Part shown: positions 37,309-45,633 of the stretch, piece by piece
Numbering within the stretch: position 1 is the stretch's first letter
Layout of the letters: every line of letters starts with the position of its first letter
Assembly (NCBI RefSeq): GCF_900457465.1
Contig: NZ_UAUU01000008.1
Location: 434,001-498,000, forward strand
DNA length: 64,000 nucleotides
DNA from: Sphingobacterium multivorum
Lineage (GTDB): Bacteria; Bacteroidota; Bacteroidia; Sphingobacteriales; Sphingobacteriaceae
Reading direction: 5' to 3'
The notes under the pieces: generated by a model
The model's input: the letters and a program-made list of their open reading frames with translations, nothing else
Databases searched by the model: none
What the model was told of the DNA's origin: nothing
Program-made: the position numbers and the translations under genes

Positions 37309-38271
37309 ATGTTGGTGAAAAGTAAAATAGTAGAGTTGGCAGATTGGCTTTTTGAAGAAGAAATTCCGGATGGCTATGTTCCCGACAAACCTTTGGTCGA
37401 AAATAGGATATCCATATCCAAAGATCCGGTCCATATGGAGAATTTTCAGCTATCGACTTCAGGATTGTTTATCTTGCATTCGAAAATGCAGTTTGATCGG
37501 CCAGTGCAGGTTCTTACGGAGATCGAGGGCGAGACCATAACCAGCCAGTTTATTTTCTTTAAGCCGACGGATAGCAAATTGCCTTACGGCATGAGCCGGC
37601 ATAATATACGCTACATTCCCTCGGTCAAATCCATCCATGAAGTGGAACCCGGTATTGAATACACGTATTTTATAGCTGTTATTTCCAAAGAGTATTACCT
37701 CAACCTGATCAAACGCGAGTCGTTATTGCATCAGCAATTTGTGCATGAGATCGAAAAAGGCGAATACGTTTCCTTCTCAGAAGAAGATCTGATGGCGACC
37801 TATGAGATGCAGCATACCATAACCGAGCTGATTGAATCTAAAAAGAAAGGGGAGATCCGTCGACTACATACCGAGTCGCGTGTTGTTGAGCTGCTGATGT
37901 ATCAGTTTGAGCAATACAATGAGAAAACGGAAAGCAATGATTCGCTCTTTCATGAGGAGGATGTGCAAAGGTTGGAGATGGCACGGCAGATTCTTGAACA
38001 GCGTATTGCCAATCCGCCGACGCAAAAAGAACTTGCCGCGGAGGTGTTGACCAGTGAAAGCAAATTGCGTAAGGACTTTAAGGAATATTTTTCAGTGACC
38101 ATTCACGACTACCTTACACGGGTGCGGATGGAAAAAGCCAAAAGTTATCTGCTCGAAGATAAAATGACTGTCTATGAGGTGGCCTTGTTGACGGGCTATG
38201 GTCACCAGAATAATTTTAGCAGTGCTTTTAAAAAATATTACGGAATCTCTCCCGGGGAGCTCAAGATGTAA
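37309..38271 (+). CDS. AraC-family transcriptional regulator of the haem locus
   Basis: 320 residues. N-terminal ~210 residues are an unassigned sensing domain with TTFE-like beta strands. The AraC DNA-binding domain is at ~225-320: QKELAAEVLTSESKLRKDFKEYF for the first HTH and MTVYEVALLTGYGHQNNFSSAFKKYYGISPGEL for the second. AraC regulators next to iron transporters often respond to siderophore or iron state. Position 92 bp after the ATPase gene suggests it acts on the haem operons. Signal unknown. Confidence 0.9.
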   Translation: MLVKSKIVELADWLFEEEIPDGYVPDKPLVENRISISKDPVHMENFQLSTSGLFILHSKMQFDRPVQVLTEIEGETITSQFIFFKPTDSKLPYGMSRHNIRYIPSVKSIHEVEPGIEYTYFIAVISKEYYLNLIKRESLLHQQFVHEIEKGEYVSFSEEDLMATYEMQHTITELIESKKKGEIRRLHTESRVVELLMYQFEQYNEKTESNDSLFHEEDVQRLEMARQILEQRIANPPTQKELAAEVLTSESKLRKDFKEYFSVTIHDYLTRVRMEKAKSYLLEDKMTVYEVALLTGYGHQNNFSSAFKKYYGISPGELKM

Positions 38272-38289
38272 TATAAACTGCTGCTTGGA

Positions 38290-38952
38290 TTAGTTTCTTC
38301 TGATCGGGAAGATATGATCGTCCGAAATAGCATAACTTTGATATAGGGAAGACAGGTCTTTGCTGTCCAATCCCGTAAAAGTACTAAAAGCGGGAAGGAT
38401 AATCTGATGAGTAGATACCAGAAAACAGGGTAGGCGAACCTTCCGTTTCGGTGGAATAACCAGGCTGATACCCGGATGGATATGTCCACTAATCCGAAAT
38501 GAAGAGGAATCTGCTGCATCAGCGGGATGGTGTTTAAATTGGATCTGTTGCATTTCGAAAACTTCTTTGTGATGCTCTATACCGAAGCGAATGCCCATTT
38601 TTTGCGATAGGCGGTCGTGATTGCCTTTGACAAGATGAAGGTGGAGCTCAGGGTGGCGTTGTCTGAATGATTCCAGTAAAAGTACTTCCTGATTGATGCC
38701 GGCGTGAATGAGATCGCCGACAACGATGATTTGCTTAGCTTGATAGTACGCTATTAGGGATTCTAATCGAGTAAGGTCCGTTATGGCGGTATCCATCGGG
38801 ATAGCAATGCCATGCTTCCTGAAATGTGCCGCTTTGCCCAGATGTAGGTCAGATAAGATTAACGTTTTTTGGTCTTTCCAGTATATAGAGCGTTGTGTGT
38901 TAAGGGTTAATTCCTGTTTATTGAAGGTAATTGTTTGTTCTCCGATTTTCAT
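38290..38952 (-). CDS. pdeM: Ligase-associated DNA damage response endonuclease PdeM
   Basis: 220 residues of calcineurin-like metallophosphoesterase fold. Motifs: LSDLHLGKAAHFRKHGI, VVGDLIHAG, LVKGNHDRLS and ISGHIHPGIS, with the His/Asp/Asn ligands of a dinuclear metal site. PdeM is a known member of the helicase-ligase-exonuclease DNA repair cluster, all present here on the minus strand. Its start overlaps the helicase stop by 4 bp, so translation is probably coupled. Confidence 0.93.
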   Translation of the reverse strand: MKIGEQTITFNKQELTLNTQRSIYWKDQKTLILSDLHLGKAAHFRKHGIAIPMDTAITDLTRLESLIAYYQAKQIIVVGDLIHAGINQEVLLLESFRQRHPELHLHLVKGNHDRLSQKMGIRFGIEHHKEVFEMQQIQFKHHPADAADSSSFRISGHIHPGISLVIPPKRKVRLPCFLVSTHQIILPAFSTFTGLDSKDLSSLYQSYAISDDHIFPIRRN

Positions 38953-41411
38953 TTTCTGCGCTTCTTTTTTTGAGCATTGGTCTTTTCCATGCGTTGAATC
39001 CGTTCAATCAAGGCTTCGCTCGACAGGGATTGCCGGAGGCTATCCACTTTTATCGGAAAGCTCAATGGCGTATACTCTTCGACAAAGGTATAACGTATTT
39101 TGCTCTGATTGATCCTTTCGAATGCATTTATTAACCGATGTTCTTCCAGTTGCTGGTTGAACACTTCGGTAAAAAGCCTGTTTGAGCAAAAGGTTAGTGG
39201 ATCGTGTTCCATCAGTACGCGGAAAATAATCCCTGATGAGGCCTGTAATGATTTGTTGTTTTGCTGGGTGCCCGGATAGTTCTGCACAACCAGTCCCGAG
39301 ATGACAGCGATATCCCTAAATTTGCGGCTGGCCATTTCTGCAGAGTTAATACTACTGATCACATCTTCCATCAAATTGCAGCGGCTCAATACCTGTTCGA
39401 GCTGCATTTGACTGAGCAGAATTTCCTTATCGGAATAGAGTTCGAAGCCATAGTCGTTCATGGCCATGGAAAAGCTGATCGGGTACAACTTGCTGATGCG
39501 GTAGGCGACAAGCGCTGCCATGACTTCATGGATCAATCGGCCTTCCAAGGGGTAGAAAAATAGATGATGACCTTCTCTGGTTTTGATATGTTCGACGAGG
39601 AATTCCGCTTCACTTGGCACGGCTGAAAGTTCAGCCTGTTTTTTGATCAGTGGCGCCAGGAAATGAAGCTCTTTTTCACTGGAAGGAGCGCTGGCTGCTG
39701 CAGCCAATTTTTTTCTCAGGAAATGGCTCAAATTGGACGATAAGGGAAGTCTGCCACCGAGCCAGCTTGGAGTAATGGCTTTACCCGACGAATTTCTTAC
39801 GAATACGGTCATTTCCTTGACCATCGCTACTTCGAGTATCCGCCCCGCAAGGATAAAGCGTTCACCTTTTTTTAGTTTGCTAATAAAATATTCTTCGATC
39901 ATGCCGATGTAACCACCGGAGAGAAACTTCACGCGCATCATGGCATCACCGACAATGGCACCTATATTGAGTCTATGGAGCAGTGCAAGACGACGGTTTT
40001 TGATGATCCATTTGCCATCTTCATCTTGGATAACCTTGTGAAATTCTTCGTAGCGTTTTCCAATTTTTCCACCCGCGGTAATAAAATACATACACCATTG
40101 CCATTCTTCCGTTTCCATGTAGTGAAAGGCATGGGTATTGGCGACGATTGCATGCAGTTCTTCCGAACGAAATCCACCGCCCAAGGCGATGGTTACCATG
40201 AATTGAACAAGCACATCGAAGGTCTGAACCATGGGATCCCGGTTTTCGATCGTCTGCGTTTTTACGGCCTCCTTCAAGGCGGCGACCTCGATGAGCTCCA
40301 GGGAATGTGTGGGGACGAAATAGATCGTGGACGTTTCAAATGGACTATGTCCACTTCTTCCAGCGCGTTGCATAAATCGAGCTACACCTTTACTGGAGCC
40401 AACCTGTATGACTGTATCTACAGGTTTGAAATCTACCCCTAAGTCCAAGGAGGAGGTTGACACGACCGCTTTAAGTTTGCCGCTGCTGAGATTGTCTTCG
40501 ATCCATTCGCGGATATGGGCGTCAATGGAGCTGTGATGCAAGGCGATTTGTCCGGCAAAATCGGGGTGAGCCTGCAGCAGCAATTGGTACCACATCTCAC
40601 TTTGGCTCCGTGTGTTGGTAAAGAGGATCGTACTTTTGCTGGCAAGTATAATCGGGACGACCTGATCTACGAGGTTGCCGCCGAGATGCCCTGCCCAGGG
40701 AAGCAGTTCCACTGTGCTGGGGAATATCGGTTTGATGGCAATTTTCTTTTTCTCCTTGGCAACAATCTGGATACGTTTTGCAGCGTGTGGAAGCAAAACT
40801 TCCATCGCTTCTTCAAGGTTTCCGATGGTGGCTGTGATACCCCAAACGCGTAGGTTTTTTATATATGCTTTCAGAAAGGAAAGTGCCAGTTCGACCATTA
40901 CGCCCCTTTTGTTGCCCATGAGCTCGTGCCACTCGTCTACCGTCACACATCGGAGATTTTTAAAATATTTATCGCGTTGTTTTTGAGCAAGCAGTAAGTG
41001 CAGGCTTTCTGGAGTAACGAGTAAAACGTCAGGCATGGAGCGGGTTTGCTGCGCTTTGATCTTGGGATCGGTGTCACCATTACGCACCTGTACGATCCAG
41101 TCGAGTCCAATTTCGTCTATTGCTGTTTGCATGGCCCGCGCCAGATCTTTGGCCAAAGAGCGTAGGGGTGTAATCCAAAGGAGCTTTAGCCCCTTTTGAT
41201 AGTGTTCCGGATGATTGAGGAAGTCCATCAGTACGGCCATAAAAAGGGAGAAAGTCTTCCCAAACCCTGTAGGCGCGATGACCAGCCCGCTATATCCTTG
41301 CGCATATTTTTCCCAGGCCTTGGTCTGGAAGCTAAAAGGGGCGTTTCCCTGCGATTTAAAATAATCACTGATTATTCGAAAACCGTCACTATATGCTATT
41401 TTTTCGTTCAA
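38949..41411 (-). CDS. Ligase-associated DEXH-box helicase (Lhr-like)
   Basis: 820 residues. Walker A is in IAPTGFGKTFSLF near 44 and the DEXH box is VTVDEWHELMGNKRG near 165. Helicase motif VI is FMQRAGRSGHSPF near 355. The C-terminal extension beyond residue ~430 matches the winged-helix and beta-barrel part of Lhr-type 3'-to-5' helicases. It is transcribed with the DNA ligase upstream (18 bp) and PdeM downstream (4-bp overlap). Acts on RNA:DNA or duplex DNA during repair. Confidence 0.95.
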   Translation of the reverse strand: MNEKIAYSDGFRIISDYFKSQGNAPFSFQTKAWEKYAQGYSGLVIAPTGFGKTFSLFMAVLMDFLNHPEHYQKGLKLLWITPLRSLAKDLARAMQTAIDEIGLDWIVQVRNGDTDPKIKAQQTRSMPDVLLVTPESLHLLLAQKQRDKYFKNLRCVTVDEWHELMGNKRGVMVELALSFLKAYIKNLRVWGITATIGNLEEAMEVLLPHAAKRIQIVAKEKKKIAIKPIFPSTVELLPWAGHLGGNLVDQVVPIILASKSTILFTNTRSQSEMWYQLLLQAHPDFAGQIALHHSSIDAHIREWIEDNLSSGKLKAVVSTSSLDLGVDFKPVDTVIQVGSSKGVARFMQRAGRSGHSPFETSTIYFVPTHSLELIEVAALKEAVKTQTIENRDPMVQTFDVLVQFMVTIALGGGFRSEELHAIVANTHAFHYMETEEWQWCMYFITAGGKIGKRYEEFHKVIQDEDGKWIIKNRRLALLHRLNIGAIVGDAMMRVKFLSGGYIGMIEEYFISKLKKGERFILAGRILEVAMVKEMTVFVRNSSGKAITPSWLGGRLPLSSNLSHFLRKKLAAAASAPSSEKELHFLAPLIKKQAELSAVPSEAEFLVEHIKTREGHHLFFYPLEGRLIHEVMAALVAYRISKLYPISFSMAMNDYGFELYSDKEILLSQMQLEQVLSRCNLMEDVISSINSAEMASRKFRDIAVISGLVVQNYPGTQQNNKSLQASSGIIFRVLMEHDPLTFCSNRLFTEVFNQQLEEHRLINAFERINQSKIRYTFVEEYTPLSFPIKVDSLRQSLSSEALIERIQRMEKTNAQKKKRRK

Positions 41412-41429
41412 TGTGTATGAGACTATGCC

Positions 41430-43010
41430 TTATTGTATCAACTTTTTAATATCTTCAAGACTATCGATCTCTGCGGCGGTCTTGTCTTTTCGCCAGCGTA
41501 ATATCCTCGGAAAACGTAGCGCGACACCCGATTTATGACGTTTGCTGTATCCAATGCCTTCAAAGGCAATTTCAAAAACTAGTTCAGGTTTAACGGTTCT
41601 TACGGGGCCGAATTTCTCTAAAGAATTTTGTTTCACAAAGCGGCTAACTTCTAGAATTTCCTTGTCTGTAAGACCTGAATAGGCTTTTGCGATCGTTACA
41701 AGCTGATCGTCATCCTTTACGGCAAAAGTATAATCGGTATAATGGGCACTTCGGCGGCCACTTCCTTTCTGTGCATAAATGAGGACAGCGTCTATGCTCA
41801 TGGGGTTTACCTTCCATTTCCACCAGTCGCCTTTTTTGCGGCCGGCGTGATAAGCGGAGTCCTTTTTCTTGAGCATAAGTCCTTCGCTGTTGACCTCGCG
41901 CGAGTTTGCCTGAATGTCTTGTAGCGCGGGCCAATCTGCTGCATGTATCAAAGGTGACAGCTCTAAAGCACCTGGAGGATTTGCAGCATAGCACTGTTCG
42001 AGCAACGTACGTCTGGACGTGAGAGGCTTATTGCGCAGATCGATGCCATCCAGTTCGACAATATCATAAAGGTAGACTGAAATAGGTACTTCTTCACGCA
42101 GTGACTTTGGAATGTTCTTTCGGTTGATTCGTTTTTGCAGTTCGGAAAAGTTGAGGACACGGCCGTCTCTGACAGCTAGGATTTCGCCATCAAGCACAAA
42201 ATTTCCTTTCCACTGATGGAGGGCCTCGGTAATTTCAGGGAACTGCGCTGTCACGAGTTCCTCGCCGCGAGACCAGATATGTATTTCATCTTCGCGCTTG
42301 ATGAGCTGGCCACGTATACCGTCCCATTTGTATTCTGCCTGCCATTCGTTGAGAGAGCCTAGGTCTTCGGGGGCCTTTTCTAAAGGATAAGCAAGGCAGA
42401 ATGGATAAGGTTTGGAGCGGTTGGTATCGCTGTAAGCGCCATTGACGAGTTTGTCGAATTCTACCGCATGCGGATTCCATTCGCCCATGATACTATGCGC
42501 TACAGCGCTTGCTTCAGTGTTGGTATACTGCGCGATTGTATTGATTAATCCCTTATCGGAAACTCCCAGTCTAAAGCTGCCGCCGAGCAGTTTATTGAAA
42601 ATGAAACGCTCTACGGTATTTAGTGCATTCCAGGAATGAAGGACAAAAGCCTTTTTTTGGGCTATACTGTCATCCCGGATGGCAATGATCTCGTCCATCC
42701 ATTCACTCAGGCTTTTTTCGATCTGCTGTGATGGTGGTGGGAGCAGCAACGATAAGGTCTCGGCCAGATCGCCTACGGCAGCATACGATTCTATAAATAA
42801 CCATTCGGGGATTCCGGTGATTTCTAAGGCCCATGTTTTAAGATCCTTGATCGCGATGCTTCGTTTTGGTCTTTTGCCGGTCATCAGGGCAAGAAACCAA
42901 AGTTTGTCTTTTTCGGAAGCCTGATTGAAAAAAGTTAAAATAGCTTCTTTTTTCGAATTGGTCTTATTGCTGCTGTCAAGCGCATGGATCAATGTAGCAA
43001 ATTCTTTCAT
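41430..43010 (-). CDS. ATP-dependent DNA ligase (LigC/LigB-like)
   Basis: 526 residues. N-terminal ~200 residues are a DNA-binding domain. Motif I is EYKWDGIRG with the nucleotidyl-accepting Lys228, motif III is FVLDGEILA, motif IV EGLMLKK, and motif V WWKWKVNP. The C-terminal OB domain ends EDIKKLIQ. It joins nicks using ATP, distinct from the housekeeping NAD-dependent ligase. Starts 3 bp after the exonuclease stop, in the classic repair cluster. Confidence 0.95.
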   Translation of the reverse strand: MKEFATLIHALDSSNKTNSKKEAILTFFNQASEKDKLWFLALMTGKRPKRSIAIKDLKTWALEITGIPEWLFIESYAAVGDLAETLSLLLPPPSQQIEKSLSEWMDEIIAIRDDSIAQKKAFVLHSWNALNTVERFIFNKLLGGSFRLGVSDKGLINTIAQYTNTEASAVAHSIMGEWNPHAVEFDKLVNGAYSDTNRSKPYPFCLAYPLEKAPEDLGSLNEWQAEYKWDGIRGQLIKREDEIHIWSRGEELVTAQFPEITEALHQWKGNFVLDGEILAVRDGRVLNFSELQKRINRKNIPKSLREEVPISVYLYDIVELDGIDLRNKPLTSRRTLLEQCYAANPPGALELSPLIHAADWPALQDIQANSREVNSEGLMLKKKDSAYHAGRKKGDWWKWKVNPMSIDAVLIYAQKGSGRRSAHYTDYTFAVKDDDQLVTIAKAYSGLTDKEILEVSRFVKQNSLEKFGPVRTVKPELVFEIAFEGIGYSKRHKSGVALRFPRILRWRKDKTAAEIDSLEDIKKLIQ

Positions 43011-43013
43011 AGG

Positions 43014-44015
43014 CTATTCTGTGGTTTGGCTTTGAGGGTCCTCTTCATCTCCGTATTGCGTTTTAACTTCTTCGGCCTCAATACCGATTTCATTCAGATA
43101 TTTGGCAAATGTTGCTGTCTGTCCGTGTGTGACATATACTTTTTCGGCAGCGCTACCACGTACCGCCTGCAATAAGCCCTGCCAGTCGGCATGATCGCTG
43201 ATCGCAAAGCCGGCATCAGCGCTGCGCCATCGCCGTGCCCCACGGATTTGCATCCATCCGGAGCAGATCGCATGGGCAACATGCGGTATTTTCTGTAGAA
43301 GCTGGCTGTCTAGCAGAGCAGGCGGTAGCAGCACAATTTGATTGTCAAGCTGTTTGAGCTCCGATTTTAAATCGGCGATGCGGTAATTTGGCAATTTTAT
43401 ACCTGCCTGACTATAGGCTTCGTTCAGCTTGGCAATGCTGTAATGAACGTATACGGGCCCCATCTCATGAACAGCGTTGAGAATGCGCTGCGATTTTCCA
43501 AGGGAATAACCGATAAACACAGAGGTTTTGTTGTTGCTCTGATTGGTTTTAATCCATGTCTGTAGGCTTTCATTTTGCGCTTCTACGGAATCCCAACGGT
43601 AAATAGGGAGGCCGAATGTACTTTCTGTAATAAGTTCATGGCACTTTATGGGTTCGAACGGCGAAGATAAACCATCGTCCTGAATCTTGTAATCGCCCGT
43701 AAAGACGACAACTTTACCTTTATGTTCCAGGCGTATCTGTGCAGAGCCAATGATATGGCCAGCTGGATGTAAGGAGACCCTGACTCCATTGATGTATACC
43801 GCTTCGTTGTAGCTAAGACCTTGAACCTGAATGTCTGGACCTATGCGACTTCGTAGGATATTGACCGTAAAATGGTGGCATAAGTATTTCTTCATTCCCC
43901 AATGGGCATGATCTGCGTGACCATGGGAGATGACTGCCAAATCAACTGGTTGCCATGGATCAAGATAAAACTTGCCCGGAACACAGTAAATACCTTTTGA
44001 TGTAAAACTTATCAT
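43014..44015 (-). CDS. Ligase-associated DNA damage response exonuclease (MBL fold)
   Basis: 333 residues. Beta-CASP-type metallo-beta-lactamase with metal-binding ISHGHADHAHWG near 30, HPAGHIIGSAQI near 83 and VFTGDYKIQDDG near 105, and the late DHADW and THGQT motifs. Similar to the Exo component of the ligase cluster, and related to SNM1/CPSF nucleases. First gene of the four-gene minus-strand operon, with a promoter expected in the 144-bp divergent spacer to the histidine kinase gene. Confidence 0.94.
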   Translation of the reverse strand: MISFTSKGIYCVPGKFYLDPWQPVDLAVISHGHADHAHWGMKKYLCHHFTVNILRSRIGPDIQVQGLSYNEAVYINGVRVSLHPAGHIIGSAQIRLEHKGKVVVFTGDYKIQDDGLSSPFEPIKCHELITESTFGLPIYRWDSVEAQNESLQTWIKTNQSNNKTSVFIGYSLGKSQRILNAVHEMGPVYVHYSIAKLNEAYSQAGIKLPNYRIADLKSELKQLDNQIVLLPPALLDSQLLQKIPHVAHAICSGWMQIRGARRWRSADAGFAISDHADWQGLLQAVRGSAAEKVYVTHGQTATFAKYLNEIGIEAEEVKTQYGDEEDPQSQTTE

Positions 44016-44159
44016 TATTCATTAAAACAGGGTTTCGTGGGCTAAAGTTTTACTTATTTGCTGTCTTTTCAATTTACTGTTGTCTTTGCGTATTAATGTT
44101 GGGGGTATTCAGTTAATTTTTTTAGATTTGTTAATCTTGATGCTAAGTTTTAATACACT

Positions 44160-45626
44160 ATGATATTAATTGTCGATGATAATCCGGATAATATTTATTC
44201 TTTACAAAAATTGCTGGAATCCAAGAATTTTAAAGTTGATACCGCTCATTCTGGGGAAGAAGCTTTAAAAAAGATCCTAAAAAATAATTATGCATTAATC
44301 ATATTGGATGTTCAAATGCCGGATATGGACGGCTTTGAAGTCGCCGAGAATATCGCCGGTTTTAGTAAGACAAAGGAAACACCGATCATATTTTTGTCTG
44401 CGGTCAATACAGATAAAAAATTTATTACGAAAGGCTATGATTCCGGTGGTTTGGATTATGTCACCAAACCTGTTGATCCGGATATTCTAATGCTGAAAGT
44501 CAAGACGTTTTATCGCCTTTATGAGCAGACGCAGGCATTGAAATATGTTCAGCAGACCTTGGAGCTTGAAGTGGAACGACGAAAGCAGGCGCAGCAGGAG
44601 CTTCGGTCTAAATTGGACTATTTACATACGCTTTTGGAGTCGCTTCCTCAAATTGCATTTACTTGTGACAAGAGCGGTAATATTGATTTTGTCAATGGCC
44701 GTTGGTTTGAATTTTCTGATGATGCCACTATTTTTCCGCAGACTTACCCTGGTGACCGGCCTATCGCTGCCGCGCTTCACGGTAGCCTTCAGTCAGGTGA
44801 ACCTTTGGAGATGGAAGTCCGTTTGAAAAAGACCCATTGTGGAGAGTATTCATACCAATTGTTGCGGGTGTGGCCAATCTTGCAAAATAGTGAAAGCAAC
44901 TGGATAGGAACTTTCACCGATATTGACGCACAAAAGCGGGCGGAAAAAGAGAAAGATGAGTTTCTGAGTATTGCCAGTCATGAGTTGAAAACACCGTTGA
45001 CAAGTATAAAGGCCTATATGCAATTGCTTGACCGCAAGTTGAAACTGGAAGAGGAAAGTGCTGAAGCAAGGTATGTTCATCGGGTGCAAGGACAAATAGA
45101 TAAACTCAACAGCCTTATATCGGATCTTTTGGATCTATCAAAAATTGACAATGGGAAGTTGCTTATTAATAAAAAAGTATTCTCACTTGAGCATATGGTA
45201 AAAAGTGCGGTTGATTCCATTGTTCAGACGCATGACCAAAGCAGCATGAAGCTTATTCGAACCGGTGATATCACAGCGGTACAAATATACGGTGATGAGA
45301 TCCGTCTGGAGCAGGTATTGGTTAATTTCTTGACGAATGCATACAAATATGCGGCGGGCACGGAAAAAGTCATTGTAGATTGTACGGTTGTCGACGATGC
45401 TGTGAAGATCAGTGTAATCGACTTCGGCATTGGGATACCCGTGGAAAAGCAAGCTGATGTTTTTGAGAAATTTTATCGTGTGGAAGAAACATCATTTGAC
45501 TTTCAAGGGCTCGGGATAGGCCTTTACATCTGCGCCGAAATTATACGAAGCCATCAGGGAACGATTGGTGTAGAGAGTTCGGGCGAGCGTGGTGCAACCT
45601 TCTATTTTACCTTACCCTTAAATTAA
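44160..45626 (+). CDS. Hybrid sensor: receiver-PAS-histidine kinase
   Basis: 488 residues, cytosolic. Receiver domain 1-120 with phospho-acceptor Asp near 50 (IILDVQMPDMDG), coiled coil ~120-150, PAS ~150-260, HisKA ~265-330 with His near 272 (ASHELKTPLTS) and HATPase ~375-487 (N box VLVNFLTNAYKYA, G1 DFGIGIP, G2 GLGIGLYI). The receiver comes first, so it receives phosphate from another kinase, probably the CHASE3 kinase encoded 8 bp downstream. No membrane segment. Confidence 0.95.
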   Translation: MILIVDDNPDNIYSLQKLLESKNFKVDTAHSGEEALKKILKNNYALIILDVQMPDMDGFEVAENIAGFSKTKETPIIFLSAVNTDKKFITKGYDSGGLDYVTKPVDPDILMLKVKTFYRLYEQTQALKYVQQTLELEVERRKQAQQELRSKLDYLHTLLESLPQIAFTCDKSGNIDFVNGRWFEFSDDATIFPQTYPGDRPIAAALHGSLQSGEPLEMEVRLKKTHCGEYSYQLLRVWPILQNSESNWIGTFTDIDAQKRAEKEKDEFLSIASHELKTPLTSIKAYMQLLDRKLKLEEESAEARYVHRVQGQIDKLNSLISDLLDLSKIDNGKLLINKKVFSLEHMVKSAVDSIVQTHDQSSMKLIRTGDITAVQIYGDEIRLEQVLVNFLTNAYKYAAGTEKVIVDCTVVDDAVKISVIDFGIGIPVEKQADVFEKFYRVEETSFDFQGLGIGLYICAEIIRSHQGTIGVESSGERGATFYFTLPLN

Positions 45627-45633
45627 TTTAAGA

